64,000 nucleotides of DNA from Rheinheimera sp. MM224. Its GTDB lineage: Bacteria; Pseudomonadota; Gammaproteobacteria; Enterobacterales; Alteromonadaceae. The notes under the pieces were generated by a model. It worked only from the letters and a program-made list of their open reading frames with translations. It made no database searches and had not been told where the DNA came from. Both the position numbers and the translations under genes were made by a program. Positions 18,056 to 28,060 of the stretch are shown here, in pieces. The DNA lies in contig NZ_OX352320.1 in NCBI RefSeq assembly GCF_947090785.1, positions 1,674,001 through 1,738,000 on the forward strand, given 5' to 3'. Numbering within the stretch: the stretch's first letter is position 1; each line of letters opens with the position of its first letter.

Positions 18056-18940
18056 TTAACTTGCGGTTAGCTGTTGCCAGATGCTTTTTGCCACTGGGCC
18101 AAGCAGTTGATCTTTATGTCGCACCAGATGCACTTCTCCCTGAATAAACTTTGGAAACTCCACAGGTTTTAACTGCACTAAAGCACCGCTTGCTAACTCA
18201 TCAGCCACCTGATGCCGTGCCACCATGCCCCAGCCTAAATGCGCTAACAGGGCTTGTTTCATACATAAACTGTTATTTACCTTAACCCGTCGTGCCGACT
18301 GCAAGGGCAGTAGTTTTCCACTGTCGAAATTCAGCGCTTCCGAGTTGGCCACCAATTGCGGTAATTCAGCTAATTGAGCCTGATGAGTTAAAGGGCCACC
18401 CAGTTGTTTTAAAAACTCCGGGGTTGCGACACATAAAATATCAAAACTACCAATAGCCACAGCCTCAAAATCACCCAGACTGATAAAGACCGGATACCAG
18501 GGGCTGATGGCTAAATCGGCCTGTTGGTTTTTTAGCTTTTCCAGCGCCTGCAGCCGGTAATCACAACTCAGTAATAACTCTGTATGAGGAAACTGCTGCT
18601 GGGCTTGCCGGATTGCAGCCATATAAGGTTGCAGATCAACAGCCTCGTCAAAGGCCAAACGTAAACTGGCTTCAGCGCCACGACTTAAGTGTTGAGCCAA
18701 AGATTTTAATTGAGCACTTTGATGCAGAAGTTGTTGAGCTTGTTGATAAAAACGTCTGCCAGCTTCGGTAAATTGAAGGCGATATTGACTGCGATCCACT
18801 ATAGTAAAACCGCATTCCTGCTCCAGCTTTTTCAGCGCCATACTCAAAGCTGGTTGGGTTTTATGCAGTTTCACCGCGGCCTGCAGCAGACTTTCACTGC
18901 TGGCAACGGCGTCGAGAATATAGAGCTGAGTTAAGTTCAT
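18056..18940 (-). CDS. LysR-family transcriptional regulator
   Basis: A 294-residue LysR protein: N-terminal winged HTH (residues about 1-60, with LHKTQPALSMALKKLEQECG as recognition helix region) and a C-terminal periplasmic-binding-like effector domain. It is divergent from the RND efflux operon with 114 bp between, the usual arrangement for a LysR protein controlling its neighbour. The intergenic AT-rich stretch near 18950-19010 would hold its operator. The start is set at ATG 18940; a TTG lies one codon upstream. Confidence 0.88.
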   Translation of the reverse strand: MNLTQLYILDAVASSESLLQAAVKLHKTQPALSMALKKLEQECGFTIVDRSQYRLQFTEAGRRFYQQAQQLLHQSAQLKSLAQHLSRGAEASLRLAFDEAVDLQPYMAAIRQAQQQFPHTELLLSCDYRLQALEKLKNQQADLAISPWYPVFISLGDFEAVAIGSFDILCVATPEFLKQLGGPLTHQAQLAELPQLVANSEALNFDSGKLLPLQSARRVKVNNSLCMKQALLAHLGWGMVARHQVADELASGALVQLKPVEFPKFIQGEVHLVRHKDQLLGPVAKSIWQQLTAS

Positions 18941-19054
18941 CAATTATTCTTATATAGAACTGAAATAAATATAAATTTTAATATCAAATTTGCTTTTGTA
19001 TAGTGCAAATACAAAAAAGCGATGTAGCCAGAGCAAAAAAAGGGAAAGGTTTAC

Positions 19055-20134
19055 ATGTCCAGAAAGATAATGATAAGTGCGCTCTTATGTATGGTATCGG
19101 TAACGGGCTGTTCCAAGCCAGCAGAAACAGCAGAACAAAGTCTGAACAGACCGGTGAAATTGCATCAGGTGCAGGATGGCCAGCAAAAATTAATTCGTCA
19201 GTTCCCTGCGATAGTGGAGCCTACTGAAAATGCCCGTTTAACGTTTCGGGTTAGTGGCAAACTCACTCAGTTTTCTATTCGACCTGGCCAGGAAGTAAAA
19301 AAAGGCGATGTGTTAGCCCGTTTGGATGCCACAGATTTTAAATTAAGGGTTGAGCAGGCCCAGGCTCGTTATCAATTGTCGAAAGCGCAGTTTGACAGAG
19401 CGGCCAGCCTGATTGGGCAAAAACTGGTGTCTCAGGCTATGTACGATGAAGCCAAAGCACAGCTGCAAGTAGCTGACGCTGATTTGAAAACTGCCCAAAC
19501 TAATCTTTCCTATACAGAAATGGTGGCACCTTTCAGCGGTACAGTGTCACGTTCTTTAGTGGAAAATCATGAAAACGTTGCGGCGCAGCAAGCCATTCTG
19601 GAATTGCAACTCAAAGGCATGGTGGATGTGGTGATCCAGGTGCCGGAAGATGTAATTGCACTAGTGAAAAAAGACGTCAGTTATCAGCCTGATGTAATTT
19701 ATGACTCTTACCCAAGCCTTAGCTATAAAGCCAGTATCAAAGAGTGGGACACCAGGGCAGACAGCGCCACCAACAGCTTTAAAGTGGTGTTCAGCATGGC
19801 GGCACCGGAAGAATTTAATGTGCTCTCTGGGATGACGGCTAATGTAGTGGCTGATATGAGCCAGCTGATGCGCGCTCAGGCCTCTGTGGTCGTCGTGCCA
19901 GCCACAGCCGTATTTGCCGCTAATGATCAGCCTGTGGATGCGGCAGAGCGTTTTGTCTGGGTCTACAGTGAAGGTATGGTCAATAGACGTGCTGTGACTG
20001 TAGGGCGCTTAACAGAGCAGGGCATCGAAATTTTGTCTGGCTTAGCAGCTGGTGATCAGGTGGTGACCGCTGGTGTACAGCAATTGACGGAGAACCAGCA
20101 GGTAAGACCATGGCAACGTGAGCGGGGTCTGTAA
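19055..20134 (+). CDS. RND efflux periplasmic adaptor (membrane fusion lipoprotein)
   Basis: A 359-residue HlyD/AcrA-type adaptor with a lipoprotein signal (lipobox VTGC, Cys at about residue 19). The barrel-sandwich and hairpin domains are visible (RLTFRVSGKLTQF..RPGQEVKKGDVLARLDATDF, then a coiled coil over residues about 100-150). It links the inner-membrane pump to an outer-membrane channel. The pump gene starts 3 bp downstream; no TolC-like gene is present in this operon. Confidence 0.92.
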   Translation: MSRKIMISALLCMVSVTGCSKPAETAEQSLNRPVKLHQVQDGQQKLIRQFPAIVEPTENARLTFRVSGKLTQFSIRPGQEVKKGDVLARLDATDFKLRVEQAQARYQLSKAQFDRAASLIGQKLVSQAMYDEAKAQLQVADADLKTAQTNLSYTEMVAPFSGTVSRSLVENHENVAAQQAILELQLKGMVDVVIQVPEDVIALVKKDVSYQPDVIYDSYPSLSYKASIKEWDTRADSATNSFKVVFSMAAPEEFNVLSGMTANVVADMSQLMRAQASVVVVPATAVFAANDQPVDAAERFVWVYSEGMVNRRAVTVGRLTEQGIEILSGLAAGDQVVTAGVQQLTENQQVRPWQRERGL

Positions 20135-20137
20135 GTT

Positions 20138-23100
20138 ATGGATGTTGCTCAGTATTTTATAAAAAATAAAACATCGTCCTGGCTAGTGACTGCTATTTTA
20201 TTGATAGGCGGCACCATGGCCTATTTTGGTCTGGGCCGGTTGGAAGATCCGCAGTTTACCCTCAAACAAGCCTTGATCATCACATCCTACCCCGGTGCTT
20301 CGCCTTTACAGGTCGAGGAAGAAGTCAGTTATCCGATTGAAAATGCCATTCAGCAATTGCCTTATGTCGACCATGTGACCTCTATTTCCACCAATGGTAC
20401 CTCGCAAATTATGGTGGAGATGAAAGGCATTTACCGGGCGAAAGAGCTGAAACAAATTTGGGATGAGCTGCGTCGCAAGGTCCATGATTTAACTCCGCAA
20501 TTACCACCCGGTGTGCAAACTCCGGTCGTCAATGACGACTTTGGTGATGTGTATGGCATGTTGTATGCCATTACAGGCGAAGGCTATTCAGACGAAGAAA
20601 TTCGGGATTATGTCGACTTTTTACGTCGTGAGCTGGTGCTGGTTGATGGGGTTGGCAAAGTGTCAGTCAGTGGCAGGCAACAGGAACAAGTTGTGGTCGA
20701 AATATCCCGCTCCCGTCTGGCGGCTTTAGGTATTCCACCTACTCAGATTGCCAGCTTGCTGCAAACTCAGAATGTGGTGAGTAATGCCGGGGCTTTGCGC
20801 CTTGGGCCAGACAGGATCCGTATTCATCCAACAGGCGAGTTTCAGTCGGTACAGGAGCTTGAGCAACTGATTATCAGTAATCCTGCCGCCAAAGAGCTGA
20901 TTTATTTAGGTGATGTCGCCAAGGTTTACAAAGATGTGCAGGAAGTGCCGAGTCAGATTTTAAAGTTTGACGGCAAAAATACCCTGACCTTGGGGGTGTC
21001 TTTTAGTCAGGGCGTAAACGTAGTCGACGTCGGAGCTTTAGTCACGGCCCGTATGGCCGAACTGGACTACGCCAGACCTGTGGGTATGGATATCAATACC
21101 ATCTACAACCAGCCTGCCGAAGTAGAAGCCTCAGTTGGTGGTTTTGTGCTGAACCTGCTGGAATCTGTGGTCATAGTGATTGTGGTGTTGTTGGTGTTTA
21201 TGGGGCTTCGCAGTGGCTTTTTAATTGGCCTTATTTTGCTGCTGACCGTGCTTGGCACCTTTATTTTTATGCAGCAAATGCAAATTGAGCTGCAACGGGT
21301 GTCACTGGGCGCGCTGATTATTGCCTTAGGTATGCTGGTGGATAATGCCATTGTGATAACCGAAGGAATTTTAATTGGCATGCAAAGGCGCTGGAGTATC
21401 AGTGAATCAGCTTCAGCCATAGTCAAACAAACCAAATGGCCTTTGTTAGGTGCAACAGTTATCGCTATTACCGCTTTTGCACCTATAGGTTTGTCCAGTG
21501 ATGCAACGGGGGAGTTTGCCGGTAGTTTGTTTTGGGTCTTGTTGGTCAGTTTGCTGCTGAGCTGGGTGACAGCTATTACGCTAACGCCGTTTTTTGCCAG
21601 TCTGTTTTTTAAAGAAGAATTAAATGCCAAAGTGGATGAAACGCAGGGCGAACCTGAACTCTACCGTGGTTTTATTTTTGACTGGTACAGAGGTGCTTTA
21701 ACGGCAGTATTGCGCTACAGAGTCTTAAGTTATGGCCTGATGATCCTGTTACTGATTTTGTCGGTGATGGGCTTTGCCAAGGTTAAACAAGTGTTTTTCC
21801 CAGCCTCTAATACACCAATTTTTTTAGTGGATCTATGGCAACCAGCCGGCACTGATATTCGGCAGTCCGACGCCGAGGCTTTGGAAGTTGTACGGTATTT
21901 AAAAGCTCTGGAAGGAGTAGAGGCTGTCACTTTAACCTCTGGCCGTGGCGCTGACCGTTTTATGCTGACCTATCAGCCCGAGCGTTTTTATGCAGCCTAT
22001 AGCCAACTGATAGTGCGGGTGGAAGACAAATCGCTGCTTGCAGGACGTATGGCAGATGTCAGCTCTTACATCAACGAGCAACACCCTGGACTCCGGCACA
22101 AATTAAAACGACTGGATGTAGGCCCTTCCACTGCAGCTAAACTGGAAGCCCGTTTTAGTGGCGCAGACCCTAATGTACTAAGGCAACTGGCTGAGCAAGC
22201 CAAAGCTATTATGCTTCAGGACCCAGGCACCCGTAATTTACGCGATGACTGGAGCAACAGAGTCAAAGTGATCCGACCGCAGTTTAATGAGGCTTTAGCA
22301 CGCAGAGTCGGCATTAGTAAGCAGGATGTGGACGATGTGCTGCTAACTCATGTCAATGGCCGCACTGTGGGTATTTACCGGGATGGCACGCATTTATTAC
22401 CTATTATCACCCGTGCACCGGACTCGGAGCGACAAAGTGTGGATGCACTGGCCGATTTGCAGGTCTATAGCCCTAAGTTAAACCGCTATATCCCCATCAG
22501 TCAGGTGGTCAGCAGTTTTGCGTTGGAGTGGGAAGATCCACAAATTATGCGTCGTGACCGTAAACGCACTTTAACTGTGATGGCCGATCACAATATTTTA
22601 AGTGATGACACAGCGGCCTCTTTACTGAAAAGAGTAAGGCCACAAATCGAAGCTATACCGCTGCCTACGGGCTATAGCCTGAGCTGGGGTGGTGAACTGG
22701 AAGCACAGACCAAAGCACAAAAAGCTCTGTTCAGCTCTCTGCCTATGGGTTATCTGGTGATGTTTGTGATCACTGTGTTGCTATTCAGCTCCATGCGCGA
22801 TGCACTGGTGATTTGGGCTTGTGTGCCCATGGCGCTGATTGGTGTCACACTTGGATTACTGGCGGTTAATGTCCCTTTTGGCTTTTTAGCCTTGCTGGGC
22901 TTTCTGAGTTTGTCCGGTATGCTGGTGAAAAACGGTATAGTCTTGCTTGATCAGATTAAACTGGAATTAAGTCAGGGGCTTGCGCCTTATCAAGCAGTCT
23001 ATGACAGCGCTGTTAGCCGGGTTCGGCCAGTGTCTATGGGCGCCATTACTACTATTCTGGGTATGTTGCCTTTAGTCACAGATGACTTCTTCGCTAGTAT

Positions 23101-23203
23101 GGCTGTGGTCATTATGTTTGGCCTTGGTTTTGGCACCATCCTCACCTTGCTGTTTTTACCTTTGATGTATTGTTCCATTTACCGAATTAAATCGGTGAGT
23201 TAG
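20138..23203 (+). CDS. RND-family efflux permease
   Basis: A 1021-residue, 12-helix proton-driven exporter of the AcrB/MexF class. Helix 4 contains GMLVDNAIVI, with the proton-relay Asp, and the second half has SGMLVKNGIVLLDQ. The large periplasmic loops lie between helices 1-2 and 7-8. It is the partner of the upstream adaptor. The sequence most resembles the cluster of RND pumps in Alteromonadales and Pseudomonas that are regulated by adjacent LysR genes. The substrate is not predictable. A hairpin terminator follows. Confidence 0.94.
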   Translation: MDVAQYFIKNKTSSWLVTAILLIGGTMAYFGLGRLEDPQFTLKQALIITSYPGASPLQVEEEVSYPIENAIQQLPYVDHVTSISTNGTSQIMVEMKGIYRAKELKQIWDELRRKVHDLTPQLPPGVQTPVVNDDFGDVYGMLYAITGEGYSDEEIRDYVDFLRRELVLVDGVGKVSVSGRQQEQVVVEISRSRLAALGIPPTQIASLLQTQNVVSNAGALRLGPDRIRIHPTGEFQSVQELEQLIISNPAAKELIYLGDVAKVYKDVQEVPSQILKFDGKNTLTLGVSFSQGVNVVDVGALVTARMAELDYARPVGMDINTIYNQPAEVEASVGGFVLNLLESVVIVIVVLLVFMGLRSGFLIGLILLLTVLGTFIFMQQMQIELQRVSLGALIIALGMLVDNAIVITEGILIGMQRRWSISESASAIVKQTKWPLLGATVIAITAFAPIGLSSDATGEFAGSLFWVLLVSLLLSWVTAITLTPFFASLFFKEELNAKVDETQGEPELYRGFIFDWYRGALTAVLRYRVLSYGLMILLLILSVMGFAKVKQVFFPASNTPIFLVDLWQPAGTDIRQSDAEALEVVRYLKALEGVEAVTLTSGRGADRFMLTYQPERFYAAYSQLIVRVEDKSLLAGRMADVSSYINEQHPGLRHKLKRLDVGPSTAAKLEARFSGADPNVLRQLAEQAKAIMLQDPGTRNLRDDWSNRVKVIRPQFNEALARRVGISKQDVDDVLLTHVNGRTVGIYRDGTHLLPIITRAPDSERQSVDALADLQVYSPKLNRYIPISQVVSSFALEWEDPQIMRRDRKRTLTVMADHNILSDDTAASLLKRVRPQIEAIPLPTGYSLSWGGELEAQTKAQKALFSSLPMGYLVMFVITVLLFSSMRDALVIWACVPMALIGVTLGLLAVNVPFGFLALLGFLSLSGMLVKNGIVLLDQIKLELSQGLAPYQAVYDSAVSRVRPVSMGAITTILGMLPLVTDDFFASMAVVIMFGLGFGTILTLLFLPLMYCSIYRIKSVS

Positions 23204-23217
23204 TTGTCTCTAAACCT

Positions 23218-23256
23218 GCCGGGGAAACAGCGTTTTACTGCTTTCTCCGGCTTTTC
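23218..23256 (+). terminator. Intrinsic terminator after the RND operon
   Basis: GCCGGGGAAA... pairs with ...TTTCTCCGGC and is followed by TTTTCTTTG on the plus strand. The stem has a few mismatches. Confidence 0.7.
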
Positions 23257-23466
23257 TTTGTGGTTTTTTTCGTTAAAACTATTCTTGCGGTTGTGTTGGT
23301 CTTTTTCTGCGATAAATGCTGGACTTTGCGCCCTGTGCTTGTGGTAATCTCCTAAAAAACACAGAACAAAAAGGATGCTGTGGCTCTTTTGCATAGCACC
23401 CGGATTCTATTTTTGAATTGTCGTGGGCTTGCCTGTGATCTCTGCCCCTGTATGGACATTATAACT

Positions 23467-25239
23467 ATGAAAAAACTCGCCCTTTCTCTTGCATGCAGCT
23501 TTGTCTTTTCTGTTAGTGCTGCCGATCATTTACCGCCTTTACCTTACTGGCAAGGTTCGACCTTAAGTCTGATTAAACCTGCGCAGCATCCTTGGGTGAC
23601 TCCTGCTGAAGTGTCTGATTTGTCAGAAACTCCTGATTACGAAACCACCATTAAGTATCTGGAGCGTTTAGCTGCCAGTACGCCCTTGATTAAGCTGGAA
23701 GTGATAGGCCAAAGCCCGCAGGGCAGGGCTATTTATCTGGTCAAAGCTGGTGCTGATCCCGACATGATTGGCCGGGACCATAAGCCGGTATTACTGGCGC
23801 AAGCTGGTATTCACAGTGGCGAAATTGACGGCAAAGATGCTGGTTTAATGTTGTTGCGTGACATTGTGCATGGCGATAAAGCGGATTTATTAAAAGAAGT
23901 AAACCTGTTATTTATCCCGGTTTTTTCTGTTGATGGCCATGAGCGCAGCGGTAAATACAATAGAATGAACCAGCGTGGGCCTGAGTTACAAGGCTGGCGT
24001 GCTACAGCGCAAAACCTGAATTTAAACCGCGATTATATGAAAGCGGAAGCACCTGAGATGCAGGCGCTGTTGAAATTGCTGAACAGCTATCAGCCGGACC
24101 TGTATCTGGATATTCATGTCACGGACGGTGAAGACTACCAGTACGATATTACTTATGGTTTTAATGAACCTTTTGCTGCTTTAAGCCCAAATGCGGCCAG
24201 CTGGCTTGCCAGTAGCTACCGCTCAGAAGTTGATCAGGCATTAACTGCCGCAGGCCATATACCAGGACCTCTGGTGTTTGCGCATAATAGCTCTGATTTC
24301 AGCAAAGGTTTGGCAGGTTCAACTTCTTCACCACGTTTTTCCAATGGCTATGGTGATTTACGCCATATCCCCACAGTACTGGTAGAAAACCATAGCTTAA
24401 AGCCTTATAAACAGCGGGTTTTAGGTACCTATGTGCTGTTAGAGCAAAGTTTAAAGCTGCTGCAGCAACAAGGCGCAGTGCTGAAACTGGCAAAAAAAGC
24501 CGATGAAAATGCGCGGCCAGAGCGCCAGGTTCTGGCGTGGAAAGCCAGCGAAACACCTGATTATATTGCTTTTAAAGGAGTGGAAGCTGTTCAGAAAAAA
24601 GATGCTATCACGGGTGTCACTTATCAAACCTGGACTGGCAAGCCACTGAATTATGAGCAGTTGCCAGTGTATTGGGAAAAAGAGCCAGCCGCTGAAATTG
24701 ACGTGCCTAAAGCCTACTGGATCCCACCAGAGCAGCAGGAAGTGATCGCTAAACTGGCGCTGCATGGTGTGCAGTTTACCAGTTTAAAATCGCCCAAAAC
24801 CATTCAATTACAGCAATTAACCGCCACTTCACATCAGTTTGCTAATAAACCTTTTGAAGGCCGTTTTGCGGTAAAAGCTGAATTTAGCCGCAACTGGCAA
24901 AAAATCCGTTTACCTGCTGGTTCAATCCGGGTCAGCACTGATCAGCCGTTAGGTGCTTTGGCTGTGGCATTACTGGAACCGACTGCGCCGGATTCTTTAT
25001 TCAGCTGGGGTTTTATGCTGGGCATGTTTGAGCGGGTTGAGTACTTTGAAACTTACGCTATAGTGCCGCTGATTGAGACGGCACTGAAGCAGGACAAAAA
25101 GCTTAAAGCTGAATTTGACGAAGCAGTAAAACAGGATAAAAAGCTGGCGGCCGATCCGCAAGCCAAGCTGCAATGGTTATATCAGCGCCTGCCTTATTAT
25201 GATCAGCATTACCTGAAGTACCCGGTTTTAATCGAATAA
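23467..25239 (+). CDS. M14-family zinc carboxypeptidase, secreted
   Basis: About 590 residues with a signal peptide (MKKLALSLACSFVFSVSAADH). The peptidase M14 zinc site is seen in AGIHSGEIDGKD (His and Glu) and LYLDIHVTDG (second His); NLNRDYMK supplies substrate-carboxylate residues. The start is placed at ATG 23467 because the upstream in-frame residues do not form a signal. It should release amino acids from peptides in the periplasm or outside. An inverted repeat follows the stop. Confidence 0.88.
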   Translation: MKKLALSLACSFVFSVSAADHLPPLPYWQGSTLSLIKPAQHPWVTPAEVSDLSETPDYETTIKYLERLAASTPLIKLEVIGQSPQGRAIYLVKAGADPDMIGRDHKPVLLAQAGIHSGEIDGKDAGLMLLRDIVHGDKADLLKEVNLLFIPVFSVDGHERSGKYNRMNQRGPELQGWRATAQNLNLNRDYMKAEAPEMQALLKLLNSYQPDLYLDIHVTDGEDYQYDITYGFNEPFAALSPNAASWLASSYRSEVDQALTAAGHIPGPLVFAHNSSDFSKGLAGSTSSPRFSNGYGDLRHIPTVLVENHSLKPYKQRVLGTYVLLEQSLKLLQQQGAVLKLAKKADENARPERQVLAWKASETPDYIAFKGVEAVQKKDAITGVTYQTWTGKPLNYEQLPVYWEKEPAAEIDVPKAYWIPPEQQEVIAKLALHGVQFTSLKSPKTIQLQQLTATSHQFANKPFEGRFAVKAEFSRNWQKIRLPAGSIRVSTDQPLGALAVALLEPTAPDSLFSWGFMLGMFERVEYFETYAIVPLIETALKQDKKLKAEFDEAVKQDKKLAADPQAKLQWLYQRLPYYDQHYLKYPVLIE

Positions 25240-25240
25240 T

Positions 25241-25298
25241 TAAAATGGGGTCGGCTGACATTGTTCGCTATTAACAATGCGCGCTGGCCCCACTTTTA
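25241..25298. repeat. Palindromic element (possible terminator) after the M14 peptidase gene
   Basis: TAAAA-TGGGGTCGGC ... GCTGGCCCCAC-TTTTA with inner CATTGTT/AACAATG pairing around the loop CGCTATT. It lies between convergent genes. It shares only GGGGTC with the two REP-like palindromes elsewhere in the window, so it may be a second family. Confidence 0.75.
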
Positions 25299-25300
25299 TG

Positions 25301-28060
25301 TTAACTCACCAATTCCTTATCCGTGTTGCTAAAGATAGCGTACTGGTTTTTGCCTGAGTGTTTGGCCTGGTACATGGCGATATCGGCTTGTCTTATTAGG
25401 GTTGCGTCATCCACAGCTTTTTTCTGCGGGTAAAAGGTAATACCAATGCTGGCACTGACTCTGGCTTGCTGTGTATGCAAATCAAAAGGTTTGCTGGCAC
25501 TATGAAGTAAACGTTCAATCAGAGGAATACAATCTGCCTCGCAGGGTAATTCAGTTAACAAGGCAATAAATTCATCACCACCCAACCTGGCGAGTGTATC
25601 ATTTTCCCTCATCACGCAACGCATCCGGTTTGCCAACTCAACTAACAGATAATCACCTGCTTCGTGACCCAGGCTGTCATTAACAGCCTTAAATCCGTCA
25701 ATATCAATAAATATAACGGCCATCAGCTGTTTTCTGCGTTTAGCCAGAGCCATGTTTTGTGCAATCCTGTCTTTGAGCAGCAACCTGTTAGGTAAGCCGG
25801 TCAACGCATCAAAATGCGCAATAAAACGTAGTTTATCTTCCTGAGCTTTCTGCACTGTAATATCGGAAAACAAAGCGACATAATGCAGAGCTTGATGTTG
25901 CACATCCTTTACCACAGAGATGGTTAAAGCCAATAACATAGATTCGCCATTTTTGCGTTTACTTTGTATTTCACCTTCCCAGTATCCAGCCCGGCTTAGT
26001 TTTTGCCATAACGATTCGAAATACAACTTATCCGATTGCGATGAACCCAAAAGTGCCAGATGGCAGCCCAGTGCTTCGGTTTCTGTGTAACCTGTAATAC
26101 GGCTAAAAGAATGGTTTAAATCCAGAATAGTGCCACTGGCGTCGGTAATAAAAATACCTTCACGGGCCTGAACAAACACACTTGCGGCCAGCTCTTGCTT
26201 CATCTGCGCATGATGCCGCTCCGAAATATCCAGTTGTGAGCCAATAACTTCAGTGACCCGGCCTTTTTCGTCTCTCAGTGCGCAAAGTTGATTTTCGATA
26301 CAGATCTGTTGGTTGTTTTCCTGTGGCTCGTCAGCGTATAAGCTTGAATTGGCTAAATTACGCAGCAAGGTGCAGCTGTATTTCAGTACACCTGGGTAAC
26401 CTGCACCTGCCCAGTCGATAAACTTCTGTGCAATGATCTGTTGATTATCCGGATGCACAGACAGGTTCCACCAGTTTGCCATTCGCATGATTTCCATCGA
26501 GCTTTTCAGATACATGGTAAAGCAATTGGGACTGATGTAATTCAGCCGCATCGTCTCTGGATCGAATGCATAAATGACCGAGGGACTACGCTCAATCAAT
26601 TGATCCAGTCGCTTAAAACTTCTTTGCAGACGATTTTCAATCCAATAGCGGCGGCTAACATCAGTTCCTAGTAACACAAAGTCAGAACCATTTTCAGGCG
26701 CACCAGGCAAACGAAACAGATCGGAGTCCAGATACAGCTCTTTGCCGTTTGCCAGCTGGATTTTCAGGCTAAGCACCATAGCCTCTTTGGAGTGCTCCAG
26801 GAGCCGCTGCATAGCCGATTGCAGAGTCTCTTTTTGACTTGGATCCGCCAGCAAGTCTATCAATAATTGCCCCTGCAGATTTTGAGCTGGGATATGCAGA
26901 AGTTTGAGCGCATTGTCATTAAAATGCACAATACGACCTTGTAGATCTAAGCCAAATAACAGCACATGAACTGTATTGTTCAGTACTGTACTCATCTGTG
27001 TTTTTTGCAGCATCAAGCTTTGGTTTAACTGCTGTAATTTGTCATTCATCAGGCTTTGCCGGGCATTTTTATGCCGAAATACGATATACAAAGTTAAAAG
27101 CAACAGCAGTAACAGTACCACGGACAAAAGTGTTCCTCTGTGATCACTCCAGCTGTGCATAAAACTCTGGGCGCCGCCCGCCTGATAAGGTGCCAAGGCA
27201 AGTGCCTGCACGCTGTGCTCTACAGACTGGTAATCCGCCGCTGCACCAAAGGCCTCAGTAAATCCTCTAGCTCTGGCCTCAGTTTCCCAGCGAAGTAAAG
27301 CAGCCATCATGCGGCTGACTATGACCTGTGGTACTGCAGGCATCACCAGTAAAGGTCTGTCCGGGTAGAGGCGGGTTGAGCTTTGAAAAGGTAATTCAGC
27401 TAGTTGCTGAAGGTTCAGCAGCTTTATTTCATCTTTGGTAATAACGCCTTGTTGTGTCAGTTTTTCGACTGCGCCGCTGCGGACGAAGCCTATATCGGCC
27501 TGTTGATTTTTTACCGCTGCAATCACAGCTTGATCCGAAGTGAGGTGGTGTATTAACTCTGCTGGCAAACTAATACCTAGTTGCTGAAGTTCCCTGAGTT
27601 GAGCTACGTAACCAAGCAATGAAGTAGGGCCAGTCGTGGCAATTTTCGCCTGAGTGATAGCTTTCATATCACAAAGTGGATTGGACCCCAGACAAAATAT
27701 AACCCCACCAGATAAATCAAATTGGCCAGCTTCTGTCAGCATAACCTGACTCAGTAGAGGCAATCGCAGCTTGCCTGTGGAGCGCAGATGCAGGTAGTGG
27801 TATGGGTCGGTCAGCAAGAAATCAGTTTGAGTTTGAATGTCTGCCAGATCCAGATTGGTGGGCTCAATAAAGACCAGTTGCACTTCAGCAGGTGCCAGCT
27901 GAGTGATGAGAAAGTGATACAAAGGCGCGTAGTGCAGCTGGGTTTCATGGTCAGTGTTGTGTGCCAGTACGCCAAAGCGGATCGGGGATGTTACAACTTG
28001 AGCTGATACTTGTATAGCAGCACAATAGAGTACAATCAGGCAATACAGAGCGCGTTTCAT
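25301..28060 (-). CDS. PhnD-like sensor with PAS domains and active-type GGDEF domain
   Basis: A 919-residue membrane protein with a signal peptide and a periplasmic phosphonate-binding-protein-like domain (residues about 25-290). A membrane helix (LLLLLLLTLYIVFR, near 325) is followed by two to three PAS domains. The C-terminal GGDEF domain has an intact RLGGDEF (near 828) and an RxxD inhibitory site (REND) five residues before it, so it is predicted to make c-di-GMP under product control. The absence of an EAL domain fits a dedicated cyclase. Its ATG overlaps the stop of the upstream substrate-binding lipoprotein (ATGA), so the two are probably one sensing unit. Confidence 0.88.
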   Translation of the reverse strand: MKRALYCLIVLYCAAIQVSAQVVTSPIRFGVLAHNTDHETQLHYAPLYHFLITQLAPAEVQLVFIEPTNLDLADIQTQTDFLLTDPYHYLHLRSTGKLRLPLLSQVMLTEAGQFDLSGGVIFCLGSNPLCDMKAITQAKIATTGPTSLLGYVAQLRELQQLGISLPAELIHHLTSDQAVIAAVKNQQADIGFVRSGAVEKLTQQGVITKDEIKLLNLQQLAELPFQSSTRLYPDRPLLVMPAVPQVIVSRMMAALLRWETEARARGFTEAFGAAADYQSVEHSVQALALAPYQAGGAQSFMHSWSDHRGTLLSVVLLLLLLLTLYIVFRHKNARQSLMNDKLQQLNQSLMLQKTQMSTVLNNTVHVLLFGLDLQGRIVHFNDNALKLLHIPAQNLQGQLLIDLLADPSQKETLQSAMQRLLEHSKEAMVLSLKIQLANGKELYLDSDLFRLPGAPENGSDFVLLGTDVSRRYWIENRLQRSFKRLDQLIERSPSVIYAFDPETMRLNYISPNCFTMYLKSSMEIMRMANWWNLSVHPDNQQIIAQKFIDWAGAGYPGVLKYSCTLLRNLANSSLYADEPQENNQQICIENQLCALRDEKGRVTEVIGSQLDISERHHAQMKQELAASVFVQAREGIFITDASGTILDLNHSFSRITGYTETEALGCHLALLGSSQSDKLYFESLWQKLSRAGYWEGEIQSKRKNGESMLLALTISVVKDVQHQALHYVALFSDITVQKAQEDKLRFIAHFDALTGLPNRLLLKDRIAQNMALAKRRKQLMAVIFIDIDGFKAVNDSLGHEAGDYLLVELANRMRCVMRENDTLARLGGDEFIALLTELPCEADCIPLIERLLHSASKPFDLHTQQARVSASIGITFYPQKKAVDDATLIRQADIAMYQAKHSGKNQYAIFSNTDKELVS